From Hathewaya limosa (GTDB taxonomy: Bacteria > Bacillota > Clostridia > Clostridiales > Clostridiaceae): DNA of 64,000 nucleotides. Below are positions 53,864-62,000 of this stretch, piece by piece. The stretch spans positions 33,679-97,678 of the forward strand of contig NZ_JAUSWN010000013.1 in the NCBI RefSeq assembly GCF_030815255.1, read 5' to 3'. Numbering within the stretch: the stretch's first letter is position 1; every line of letters begins with the position of its first letter. Both the position numbers and the translations under genes were made by a program. The notes under the pieces were generated by a model. That model was given only the letters and a program-made list of their open reading frames with translations. It had not been told where the DNA came from and ran no database searches.

Positions 53864-54298
53864 CTATTTATCATTTAAAAAATCTACTAATTCTTCTATT
53901 CCTTCATTTTTAAGAGAATTTATTTTAAAAATCTTTTGTACACCTGCAATTTTTAAAAATTGTTCAGCTCTTTTAATATTTTCCTCATTATTACATTGAT
54001 CTATCTTTGTAATAATTCCAACTACTGGTTTAGGAAACATACTTCCAAAGCTAGGTGGAAAAATGCTATTGGACTGAGTACAATCTTGTAGAAGTCCTAT
54101 AACGTCACTATCTGCAGAAGTTACAATTAAAGCCTTATAATAGCCTCTATTTTCTATATATTCACCTGGTGTATCAATGCTATTTTCTCCATAGCTTAAT
54201 GCTTGTGTTTTTTTATAATCAATCTTTTCATTATGTAAAACTTGAGTTAAGGTCGTTTTACCACACCCTGTTTTACCAACTAGCATAATTTTTTTCAC
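53864..54298 (-). CDS. eutP: EutP P-loop protein
   Basis: This 144-residue small GTPase-like protein has Walker A VGKTGCGKTTLTQ at residues 6-18, a G3-like SIDTPGEYIENR motif and TKID (G4). EutP/PduV proteins associate with the microcompartment. EutP has been reported to have acetate kinase activity in Salmonella. It starts 12 bp after eutS. Confidence 0.93.
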   Translation of the reverse strand: MKKIMLVGKTGCGKTTLTQVLHNEKIDYKKTQALSYGENSIDTPGEYIENRGYYKALIVTSADSDVIGLLQDCTQSNSIFPPSFGSMFPKPVVGIITKIDQCNNEENIKRAEQFLKIAGVQKIFKINSLKNEGIEELVDFLNDK

Positions 54299-54310
54299 CA
54301 GATTTACCTC

Positions 54311-54655
54311 CTACGACCTAGTTATATTTGATGCAGAAAATTGTAATACTGAAGTTAACATGTTGATAACTTCTTTTAATGCTGCCTCTACACTTGAAAC
54401 ATCTCCTGTGATAACTAAAGAACCACTAAATCTATCTACAAATCCAATTTCAACTCCTGCTGCCTTTGTAGAAACATCTGCAGCTATTATAGCAGCTTCA
54501 CTAGGAGTTATTGTTAATATTCCTATAGCCTCACTATTATCTTCTAAAAGACCAAGTTTAGTATAAATATTTTTATTTGGATGTGCAATTAAGTGTGCCA
54601 AGGTAATCTGTTTTCCTGGAACATACTCTTGTATAATCCTTTGCTTATCTTCCAT
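54311..54655 (-). CDS. eutS: EutS circularly permuted shell protein
   Basis: The 114-residue BMC-domain protein has the permuted topology of EutS/PduU: it begins RIIQEYVPGKQITLAHLIAHP, which forms the extra beta-barrel strand, and continues with GILTITPSEAAIIAADVSTKAAGVEIGFVDRFSG. It forms bent hexamers of the shell. A EutV-type leader lies about 140 bp upstream, so its expression is inducible. Confidence 0.95.
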   Translation of the reverse strand: MEDKQRIIQEYVPGKQITLAHLIAHPNKNIYTKLGLLEDNSEAIGILTITPSEAAIIAADVSTKAAGVEIGFVDRFSGSLVITGDVSSVEAALKEVINMLTSVLQFSASNITRS

Positions 54656-54749
54656 GTTATTTACCTCACTCGCAATTTAATCTTTTTTACTTTCTTTTTT
54701 AGTTTTCCTTAAATAACTTTTTTTATTATAAACATGCATCTTCGCAAAG

Positions 54750-54799
54750 CAAAAAAATAAAGGCTTAATAAAAATATATAAAATATTTTCATTAAGCCT
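54750..54799 (-). terminator. Conditional terminator in the eutS leader
   Basis: A perfect 9-bp stem AGGCTTAAT (54761-54769) with ATTAAGCCT (54791-54799) is followed on the minus strand by seven U residues. Its 5' arm overlaps hairpin P2. Confidence 0.88.
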
Positions 54800-54838
54800 C
54801 GTCGCTTCTAATTAACACAGACACACCCTTGTATCTGT
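54794..54838 (-). promoter_or_regulatory. EutV (ANTAR) dual-hairpin antitermination site upstream of eutS
   Basis: P1 (54817-54838) has an 8-bp stem and loop AAGGGT, with A1 and G4 as expected. P2 (54794-54807) has stem AAGC/GCTT and loop GACGAG, which keeps G4 but has G in place of A1. P2 overlaps the terminator arm. Confidence 0.75.
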
Positions 54839-54932
54839 AACTATTAACTTTAAACAATTACTATACCTAAATTATAGTTCAAAGTTAATATTTTGTCAAT
54901 ATTTTTTATTAAAAATACACAATTAAAATGAT

Positions 54933-56105
54933 TTATCTTCCATTATATGATTTTATAAACAATTCCTCTAACTCATTTACAGTTGGAATTCTTGGATTAG
55001 TTGGTGTACATCCATCTTTTAAAGCTACCTCTGACATTTCTTTCACAAGACTATTGAACTCTTCTGTACTTACACCAGTATCTTTAATTTTAGCTGGTAC
55101 TCCTAAACTCTTGATTAGATTTTGAATACCTTCTATTAAACATCTAACTCCCTCTTTAACATTACATGAACGAGTTAAGTTTAAAAATCTAGCAATTTCG
55201 GCATATCTTTCAGCAGCTCTTGTGTAATCTTTTGTATAAGTAGTTTTTAAATCAGCATTATATTCAATTACATAAGGTAATAATACTGCATTAGCTCTAC
55301 CATGAGGTATATGGAATTTTCCACCTAAAATATGTGCCATACTATGATTAATTCCTAATGAGGCATTAGTAAATGCTAAACCAGCAATACATGAAGCATT
55401 GTGCATTTTTTGTCTAGCTTCTTCATCTGATCCTTCTTTATAAGCCTTTGGTAAATATTCAAAAACCGTCTTAATAGCTTTTTCTGCTAAAGCATCTGTA
55501 AAATCAGTAGCTTGTGTTGATACATATGCTTCTATAGCATGCGTTAAAACATCTAATCCTGTATCCGCAGTTATTCCCGCTGGAACTGACTTAACTAAAT
55601 TAGCATCTAATATTGCTACATCTGGTAACATATTCTGATCAACTAAAGGATATTTTACATTAGCAACTTTATCAGTAATAACTGAGAATGAAGTTACCTC
55701 AGATCCTGTACCACTTGTTGTTGGAATAGCTATAAACATAGGATCTTTTGCTTCTATATTTCCACTTATTCCTCTTTTAACTATTCCTCTAAATTGTCTA
55801 ATAGCCTTAGAAGCATCTATAGCGGATCCTCCACCTAAAGTTATCATAACATCTGGATCACAAGCATCCATAACTTTCATACCTTTAGCGACTAATTCAA
55901 TTGGTGGATCCGGAACTATATCTGAGAATACTTCATATTCTATTCCAGCCTTCTCCAATTGAATTGTAACATTATTTATAGTACCTGATTTAACCATAAA
56001 TGGATCTGTTACTACAAAAGCTTTTTTACACTTTAATGTACTTAAAAATTCTAGCGAACCCGCTCCAAAATATACTTGTGGTTTAACACTAAAGTTTTCC
56101 ATCAT
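54933..56105 (-). CDS. eutG: Iron-containing alcohol dehydrogenase EutG
   Basis: The 390-residue group III alcohol dehydrogenase has NAD-binding GGGSAID and iron ligands in the GINHSMAHILGGKFHIPHGRANA segment. The position at the head of the eut operon identifies it as EutG, which reduces acetaldehyde to ethanol and regenerates NAD for EutE. Two adjacent ATG codons (56105, 56102) can serve; AGGAG is 4 and 7 bp upstream respectively, so the second is slightly better placed. It has a promoter, an operator-like dyad and a EutV-type leader upstream. Confidence 0.93.
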   Translation of the reverse strand: MMENFSVKPQVYFGAGSLEFLSTLKCKKAFVVTDPFMVKSGTINNVTIQLEKAGIEYEVFSDIVPDPPIELVAKGMKVMDACDPDVMITLGGGSAIDASKAIRQFRGIVKRGISGNIEAKDPMFIAIPTTSGTGSEVTSFSVITDKVANVKYPLVDQNMLPDVAILDANLVKSVPAGITADTGLDVLTHAIEAYVSTQATDFTDALAEKAIKTVFEYLPKAYKEGSDEEARQKMHNASCIAGLAFTNASLGINHSMAHILGGKFHIPHGRANAVLLPYVIEYNADLKTTYTKDYTRAAERYAEIARFLNLTRSCNVKEGVRCLIEGIQNLIKSLGVPAKIKDTGVSTEEFNSLVKEMSEVALKDGCTPTNPRIPTVNELEELFIKSYNGR

Positions 56106-56203
56106 ATCACTCCTTAGAAATTTATATTAAGCTATTTACATAATAAGCCTTAATAATTATTTGATTTTAAGTAATAAACTAATGACTATTTATATAAAAA
56201 TAA

Positions 56204-56239
56204 AAGCTTCCTAAGGACCTTTTTTTCCTTAAGAAGCTT
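56204..56239 (-). terminator. Conditional terminator in the eutG leader
   Basis: A 13-bp stem with one mismatch (56204-56216 with 56227-56239) is followed on the minus strand by TTATTTTTAT. Its 5' arm overlaps hairpin P2. Confidence 0.88.
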
Positions 56240-56280
56240 CATTGCTCTCTCATATAAAAATAAAATACATCGTTGTATTT
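56235..56280 (-). promoter_or_regulatory. EutV (ANTAR) dual-hairpin antitermination site upstream of eutG
   Basis: P1 (56263-56280) has a 6-bp stem and loop AACGAT. P2 (core 56235-56246) has stem AGC/GCT and loop AATGAA. Both loops have A1 and G4. P2 competes with the terminator stem, so EutV binding should allow read-through into eutG. Confidence 0.85.
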
Positions 56281-56411
56281 ACATGCTACTTATTTAATTT
56301 TAATCATAATCAAAATATGCATAATTATTATTAATTCTAAGTATCATATTACTTGATTATTTTTCTTCAAATTTTTTTATTTATACTTTTAAACAAATTG
56401 TACATGTTATA

Positions 56412-56440
56412 ATTTTATTATTGTAACTTATAATTGTCAA
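56412..56440 (-). promoter_or_regulatory. Sigma-A promoter of the eut operon
   Basis: On the minus strand a consensus TTGACA (56435-56440) and TAAAAT (56412-56417) are 17 bp apart. The predicted transcript start near 56405 gives a leader of about 300 nt holding the EutV site. Confidence 0.75.
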
Positions 56441-56452
56441 TAATTATAAGTT
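56425..56452. repeat. 11-bp inverted repeat over the eut promoter -35 region
   Basis: AACTTATAATT (56425-56435) and AATTATAAGTT (56442-56452) are perfect inverted copies with a 6-bp spacer and cover the -35 hexamer. The geometry suits a dimeric transcription factor. Confidence 0.6.
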
Positions 56453-56492
56453 TATTTAAAAACCCTTTTTCACCCTTCTAAAAAGATTTTTC

Positions 56493-57485
56493 TTATAATA
56501 ACTTTAGAAAGTTATCTATTTCTCCCATATTTATATGTTTTTTAGGAATATATGCTGGGATCTTATCTTTAAGAGGAGTTTCAAATTTTATATATACATC
56601 ATTATCTTCAGTAATATTTATGCTATTTTTATTTAATTTTATTACAGATTTTCCACTTAGAATTCCAATATTGCCATCACTACACAAACTTATTAAAACA
56701 TTTTCTTCCACTATATTATTAGTCTTTAACAAATATCCTACATATGGATAAAAAACATAGAAAATGCATAAGCCGATAAATGCAATAGAAATTGCTATAT
56801 TTATTTTAATAGACATTATAGCCATAACTCCAAAAATAGCTATATATGCTATATTACTTTTCTTAGAATAATATTCTTTTATATAAATTTTTTTATAATC
56901 TTCTTTATTAATACTATATGATAAAATTTTCCTTCCATTTTTACATTGATTTTCCAAGTTATTTTCCATTCCACCATGCTTTTGTATATTATCATTTAAT
57001 GTATCTATAAATTCATTTAAGTTCCCTTGTAAAATTCTATCCTTTGGAATTAGGATCTCCTTAAGTATTTCTCCATTTTTAGTTATAGGTACTATTCTCA
57101 CATAATATTTATCTTCGTTAATAGCACTTATATTTTTGTAATGTAATTTATTTTTTTCTTCTTTTTTCTCCATTTCTTCTTTTATAATTAAAGATTTTTC
57201 TTCTAATTTCATAGTTATGGTTTTATTTTTAACACGTATTATATTAGTAGTTAAAATTGCATAAGGAAAAATAACATAAAACACACCAAATCCCATAAGT
57301 AAACTTCCTAAAAAAGTAGAAAAATTCATGTGTCTTAATATAAATCCTATCAAAATTAATCCAGGACCCAATAAAATCTGGATCTTATTTTCATAAAATT
57401 GTTTCAAAGCCTTGGTGTACACATCTTTTTTCTTAATATTATAAACAATCTTATTATTTGTATTTTTTTCTAATCTTTTTTCCAT
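56493..57485 (-). CDS. Membrane protein with a duplicated TM-pair plus beta-domain module (YcxB-like)
   Basis: I do not recognise a named function for this 330-residue protein. It looks like two copies of one module. Residues about 35-165 have two membrane helices, then a beta-rich PH-like domain ending ILIPKDRILQGNLNEFIDTL. Residues about 208-330 repeat this with another helix pair and an ending AYIPKKHINMGEIDNFLKLL. The module resembles YcxB-type small membrane proteins. It starts behind AGAGGG. It is a single gene between the eut promoter region and a divergently transcribed symporter. Confidence 0.7.
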   Translation of the reverse strand: MEKRLEKNTNNKIVYNIKKKDVYTKALKQFYENKIQILLGPGLILIGFILRHMNFSTFLGSLLMGFGVFYVIFPYAILTTNIIRVKNKTITMKLEEKSLIIKEEMEKKEEKNKLHYKNISAINEDKYYVRIVPITKNGEILKEILIPKDRILQGNLNEFIDTLNDNIQKHGGMENNLENQCKNGRKILSYSINKEDYKKIYIKEYYSKKSNIAYIAIFGVMAIMSIKINIAISIAFIGLCIFYVFYPYVGYLLKTNNIVEENVLISLCSDGNIGILSGKSVIKLNKNSINITEDNDVYIKFETPLKDKIPAYIPKKHINMGEIDNFLKLL

Positions 57486-57772
57486 ATTAATCCCTCTAAA
57501 TTTTTTTTCTATTTTTATATTATATTTTTTTATTTATACACTACACAATATCTCGTATTTAAATCATTATATCATAAATTTAATTTATCATGGTGTTTTA
57601 ATATTATTTTTTGCATTATTTTAATTATATCAGTCGATATTTGTCGCATAATTCTAAAATTTGATTTCTGTTTTTTTATATGTTAAAATGCTTTTATATT
57701 TTAATTAAAAACGGAAATAAAAAAATTAAAAGTTGCTAAAAACCTAAAAAAATTAGAAGGGAGATGAAAAAA

Positions 57773-59176
57773 ATGAATTTTTTACAAAACCTTGTTGCAC
57801 AAACAAATAATTTACTTTGGTCTTTTATATTAATAATAATGTTAATTGGGTTAGGCTTATTCTTTTCTTATAAACTAAAGTTTGTACAATTTAGATACCT
57901 AAAAGAAATGTTTAGTTTACTTGGTAAAAGTGCCGTTAATAAGTCTAAACATTCTGAAGGAATTTCTTCATTTCAAGCCTTTTGCATTAGTACGGCATCT
58001 AGAGTTGGTACTGGAAATTTAGCCGGTGTTGCTATTGCTATATCATTAGGTGGTCCTGGCGCTATTTTTTGGATGTGGTTAATTGCATTAATAGGAGGGG
58101 CTTCTAGTTTTGTTGAAAGTACCTTAGCACAAATTTTTAAGGTTAAAAATAAAGATGGATATAGAGGTGGACCAGCCTATTACATGGAAAAAGGTTTAAA
58201 TAAACGTTGGATGGGAATACTATTTTCCATATTAATTACGATATGTTTTGGACTTATCTTTAATTCAGTTCAATCAAATACAATTTCCCTTGCTTTTAAG
58301 GAAGCTTTTGGAATGGATACTCATCTAACTGGTATAATACTAACTATTTTAACTGCTTCTGTAATATTTGGTGGAGTACAAAGAATTGCTAAAGTAACAG
58401 AGATAATTGTTCCCGTAATGGCTATAGCATATGTATTAATTGCCTTATTCGTAATAGGTAAAAATATAAGTTTAATACCATCAGTATTTAAACTTATATT
58501 TGAAAATGCTTTTGGATTTAATGAAATAGTTGGTGGAACTCTTGGTGGTGCTATAATGTTGGGAATTAAAAGAGGATTGTTTTCAAATGAGGCTGGTATG
58601 GGTAGTGCTCCAAATGCGGCTGCAACAGCAGAAGTTGAACATCCTATCCATCAAGGTCTAATTCAAACTTTAGGTGTATTTACTGATACTATTTTAATAT
58701 GTTCTGCAACAGCATTTATCATATTACTTTCAGGCGTTTATACAAATCAAAATTTAACTGGAATTCAATTAACTCAAAATGCTCTTAGTTCACAAGTAGG
58801 TTCTTGGGGCAATATATTTATAGCAATTTGTATATTCCTATTTGCATATAGTTCTATACTAGGCAATTACTATTATGGTGAAAGTAATATAGAATTTATT
58901 AAAACAAATAAACTTTGGTTAATCATTTATAGATTATTTGTTGTTATAATGGTTATGGCTGGTTCTATATTACAAATTCAAATTGTTTGGGATATGGCTG
59001 ACTTGTTTATGGGACTTATGGCTATATTAAATCTTATAGCTATTGCTTTATTATCAAAAATTGTTTTTAAAACACTTAAACAATATGAAGAACAAAAAGC
59101 TAATGGCCAACCTATAAAATTTGACCCTAAAAAAATAGATTGTTTAAAAGATAAAAATTTAGATTGTTGGAAATAA
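57773..59176 (+). CDS. Sodium:alanine (AGCS) symporter family protein
   Basis: This amino acid:cation symporter of the AGCS family has about ten to eleven helices. Signature segments are GISSFQAFCISTASRVGTGNLAGVA, GPGAIFWMWLIALIGGASSF, RGGPAYYMEKGL and LFSNEAGMGSAPNAAATAEV. It imports alanine or glycine with Na+ (or H+). I choose ATG 57773 (467 residues), with AGAAGGGAG about 9 bp upstream; the ATG at 57764 directly abuts the ribosome site. No glycine or lysine riboswitch is visible in the 280-bp upstream gap. Confidence 0.95.
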   Translation: MNFLQNLVAQTNNLLWSFILIIMLIGLGLFFSYKLKFVQFRYLKEMFSLLGKSAVNKSKHSEGISSFQAFCISTASRVGTGNLAGVAIAISLGGPGAIFWMWLIALIGGASSFVESTLAQIFKVKNKDGYRGGPAYYMEKGLNKRWMGILFSILITICFGLIFNSVQSNTISLAFKEAFGMDTHLTGIILTILTASVIFGGVQRIAKVTEIIVPVMAIAYVLIALFVIGKNISLIPSVFKLIFENAFGFNEIVGGTLGGAIMLGIKRGLFSNEAGMGSAPNAAATAEVEHPIHQGLIQTLGVFTDTILICSATAFIILLSGVYTNQNLTGIQLTQNALSSQVGSWGNIFIAICIFLFAYSSILGNYYYGESNIEFIKTNKLWLIIYRLFVVIMVMAGSILQIQIVWDMADLFMGLMAILNLIAIALLSKIVFKTLKQYEEQKANGQPIKFDPKKIDCLKDKNLDCWK

Positions 59177-59184
59177 CTTATTTA

Positions 59185-59219
59185 AAAAGGATTTAAGAAT
59201 TTTTTTCTTAAATCCTTTT
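59185..59219 (+). terminator. Terminator after the AGCS symporter
   Basis: A perfect 15-bp inverted repeat (59185-59199 with 59205-59219) with a U-rich arm end lies 8 bp after the stop codon. Confidence 0.85.
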
Positions 59220-59224
59220 ATTAT

Positions 59225-59251
59225 AAAAAAATAGTCAGCCAAAGCTGACTA
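59225..59251 (-). terminator. Strong leftward terminator
   Basis: TAGTCAGC (59232-59239) pairs with GCTGACTA (59244-59251) around a 4-nt loop and is followed on the minus strand by seven U residues. It ends a leftward transcript that carries about 250 nt of non-coding sequence after the gene at 59509. Confidence 0.88.
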
Positions 59252-59508
59252 AAATAAGGGAATACTTCGTATGTTTTTTTATCGGTCCTAACAATTTTTA
59301 TTCTTGTCACTTTTTATGTCACGTTAAATTATGCTTTTTAAGTTCAAGATTTTCCTTGAACCCTTAATTATTGTATATATAAAATATTAATTGTATTTTA
59401 AAATTTCATTAATTTTCTGTAAACTAACTGGATTATATAAAAATCATCTAGGTAAATTTTATCTATTAGATATTTACTGATATTTTCAGTTACTTATTGG
59501 TACTTTCA
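59252..59508 (-). other. Non-coding stretch before the leftward terminator; possible small RNA or long 3' UTR
   Basis: No credible gene is present. On the minus strand there is a hairpin GTTCAAG/CTTGAAC (about 59341-59361), then an unstructured part, then the strong terminator at 59225-59251. This is either a long 3' UTR of the signal peptidase-like gene or a small RNA; I cannot match it to a known family. Confidence 0.4.
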
Positions 59509-60072
59509 CTATCTTCTTATCTTAAATAAAGAAACCTTTTCATTTAAAATTACTTCACAAATAATTAATACAATTCCAAATAACATATATATATCCTTTA
59601 AATCTAAAAGTACATTATTTGCTAAATTAATATAGTCTAAACTTCCTCCCCAAAATATTTTATCTATTAAAGAAGAAATTAGTCCAGCTGAAGTAAATAT
59701 TATAAACCAATCACTCCAAAAACTCTTTCCATATTTTTTTATATGTACATTATATATAACTATACTAAATATAAACATAAAAATATTTATACAAATTAAA
59801 ACCTTCATACTAATATTTTTATTAAGGAAAGAACCATATGAAGATGCAAATTCATTTCTCATTGGATATATTAAATTACCATGAAAATTTAATCCTTTGA
59901 TATTAACTATATAGGCTAATAATACTTTTATAAACTCATCAATAACAGTAAGTAATATAGTATATAAAATCAATAAATTTCTTTTACATCCATTTTTATA
60001 TTTAGTACCCAATATAAAAAATATTATACCACTAATAGGTAACAACAGAAATAATATTAATTTTTCTTTCAT
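59509..60072 (-). CDS. Divergent signal peptidase II (LspA) family protein
   Basis: The 187-residue protein has four to five membrane helices and degenerate forms of the LspA blocks. IDEFIK stands for the usual DQxxK, NEFASSYGSF for the NxGAxFG block, and LISSLIDKIFWGGSLDYI for the first catalytic Asp region. LANNVLLDLKDIYMLFG holds the second Asp. Both presumed catalytic aspartates are kept, so aspartic protease activity on prolipoproteins is possible. It is larger and more divergent than housekeeping LspA and may be a paralogue. The start is preceded by AAAGGAG. Confidence 0.75.
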   Translation of the reverse strand: MKEKLILFLLLPISGIIFFILGTKYKNGCKRNLLILYTILLTVIDEFIKVLLAYIVNIKGLNFHGNLIYPMRNEFASSYGSFLNKNISMKVLICINIFMFIFSIVIYNVHIKKYGKSFWSDWFIIFTSAGLISSLIDKIFWGGSLDYINLANNVLLDLKDIYMLFGIVLIICEVILNEKVSLFKIRR

Positions 60073-60212
60073 TATTACTCCTTTCCGCTCTTTTTATTTC
60101 CACTTTTTAACTTTATTTTACCATATTTTGTATGTTGTTTTGTGTAATATTGTATTCTAAATAAAAAAAAATATTTGTGCTAATATTACAAAAAAATATT
60201 GCACATAAAAAA

Positions 60213-60242
60213 AAATCACAAAGTTTTTAAACCTTATGATTT
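60213..60242 (-). terminator. Terminator after the LexA-like gene
   Basis: A 14-bp stem with G-U pairs (60213-60226 with 60229-60242) is followed on the minus strand by nine U residues, about 90 bp past the stop codon. Confidence 0.75.
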
Positions 60243-60329
60243 AACATTTATACATATATATACTTTTTTGTATTTTTCACTAGAACTTTAGTAACAAAGA
60301 CTACGCTTGAAATTTAATTTAATTGTGTT

Positions 60330-61796
60330 TTATTTAAATTTTATTACTCCAAGGGCTACCCCTAAAATAGATATGCAATCTTCTTCATTAATATTAATAG
60401 GATTATACTTATTATTTTCTGGAAGTAATTGCACTCTTTGTTTATCTATATATAATCTTTTAAGTGTAGCACTACCATCTAATTCTACAGCAACTATATC
60501 TTTATTCTCTGCAATAGATTGCTTTCTAATAACTACATAATCTCCATTATTAATATTAGCATTTATCATACTATCTCCTTTTACTTTAAGAATAAAACAT
60601 TCTTTTTGACCCTTAAACCAATACTTAGGCAAATAAAATTTGCCTTCTTGCTCTGAAGAAATCATAATAGGTTGACCTGCCGCAATATTGCTATATACTG
60701 GAATATCTCTTAATTCTTCTCTAGCATATTCTTCTTCTTCTCCACCATTCATTACTATAATGTCATCTATATTTGCATAGTCACGCATAAATTCAAATTC
60801 TTTTCTATGTTTTATATCAACAAATTCAAATCTTTCCATAAGATCAATTTTACTTTGTTTTATATTTTTATTTTTTTTCACTTCAATTTCTTCTTTAAAA
60901 TTAAATCTTCTAGTGATTTTCCCCAAATTCTTAAGCGTAACTCGTTTACCTTGCATCATACACGAATAAGGAATATCAGATAGATTATGCATAATATAAA
61001 TTTCATCACTATAATTTTTTTTATTGACTATAGAATTAACAAGCTTTAATTCTAATAAACTCAATTGCTCACAATAATCAACTATAATATGTACATAGAA
61101 TTTATACTGGCTATTTATAATAAAATAAATCATGTCTTCATAATCTATATATCCTTCTTGTTGTATAATCTCATTATATCGTTCTAAGATCTTATAAATT
61201 ATCTCTCTTGCCTTAGAACCCTTATTTAATCTATACTTCTTAGCATTTTTCCCAGATCTTTTACAAGTAAAATATTCTTCTTTACATGTAAATCCCATAT
61301 TTTTAATCCAATAAATTTCTTCTTCTATAAAACTTATATCAGCTAACCTAATAAATTTAATATTTTTATACTCATTACTAAGATTTTTTAAAATTTCTTG
61401 TACAACTCTATCTTTATCTGTATCTTCAATTATTTTTTTGTTTTCTATATTATTTAAATTCCTTAATTTATTATAAGTTTCATATACAAATTCTTTTAGA
61501 TTAAAAAACTCAATATCCTTATTCATTAAAGAAAAAATACTTATGTTTTTAAATATATTTTCTTTTTGTATGTTAGATATCATTGCTTCTATATTATATT
61601 CTTTTTTTATTTCTTCATTCTTATTGCAATTTAAATATAATATTCTATCCTCATCATATAAACTATATTTGTTTTTTAAAACTAAAGCCCTAGCTATAGC
61701 TGAAATAGATTTTCCGCTATTATCTACTCCTTTTATAAACTTTTTTCCTACGGTTTTACAATATATTACTTTCATCTGATTTTTGGTAAATATCAT
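60330..61796 (-). CDS. LexA/S24-type autocleaving peptidase fused to a degenerate SF1 helicase-like domain
   Basis: The C-terminal about 120 residues are a complete LexA-like S24 peptidase: cleavage site Ala373-Gly374 in NIAAGQP, Ser409 in VKGDSMI and Lys446 in SATLKRL. The spacings (36 and 37) are near those of E. coli LexA. No helix-turn-helix DNA-binding domain is present. Instead the first about 300 residues resemble helicase domain 1A of UvrD/HelD proteins, with a worn Walker A GVDNSGKS (23-30) and Walker B HIIVDYCEQLS (DE replaced by DY). Start ATG 61796 (488 residues) follows AGGAGGGG. The role is unknown; a RecA-triggered regulator with an unusual binding domain is inference. Confidence 0.82.
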   Translation of the reverse strand: MIFTKNQMKVIYCKTVGKKFIKGVDNSGKSISAIARALVLKNKYSLYDEDRILYLNCNKNEEIKKEYNIEAMISNIQKENIFKNISIFSLMNKDIEFFNLKEFVYETYNKLRNLNNIENKKIIEDTDKDRVVQEILKNLSNEYKNIKFIRLADISFIEEEIYWIKNMGFTCKEEYFTCKRSGKNAKKYRLNKGSKAREIIYKILERYNEIIQQEGYIDYEDMIYFIINSQYKFYVHIIVDYCEQLSLLELKLVNSIVNKKNYSDEIYIMHNLSDIPYSCMMQGKRVTLKNLGKITRRFNFKEEIEVKKNKNIKQSKIDLMERFEFVDIKHRKEFEFMRDYANIDDIIVMNGGEEEEYAREELRDIPVYSNIAAGQPIMISSEQEGKFYLPKYWFKGQKECFILKVKGDSMINANINNGDYVVIRKQSIAENKDIVAVELDGSATLKRLYIDKQRVQLLPENNKYNPININEEDCISILGVALGVIKFK

Positions 61797-61930
61797 AAAA
61801 TCCCCTCCTAATACATGATATTTTACCATATTTATTGCTTATTTTTTTACTTTTTAGCACAATTTATAATATATTTATTATTTTTATACTATAAAACTTA
61901 GTTTTAAAGTTATTTTTAAAATTTATAAAT

Positions 61931-61976
61931 AGATTTCCTTTTAAAATATATAAGTTTATATTTTAAAAGGAAATCT
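61931..61976. repeat. Perfect 20-bp inverted repeat
   Basis: Segments 61931-61950 and 61957-61976 are perfect inverted copies around a 6-nt loop, 24 bp beyond the stop of the leftward gene at 62001. The stem is long, but there is no real U-tract on either strand, so it may be a terminator, a stability hairpin, or a small mobile palindrome. Confidence 0.75.
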
Positions 61977-62000
61977 TGCATATATAAGATATTTTATTTA

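Noticed and set aside
57486..57763. Possible glycine or lysine riboswitch before the alanine symporter
   Set aside because: I looked for conserved aptamer cores and saw none; the gap is AT-rich with only promoter-like sequence.
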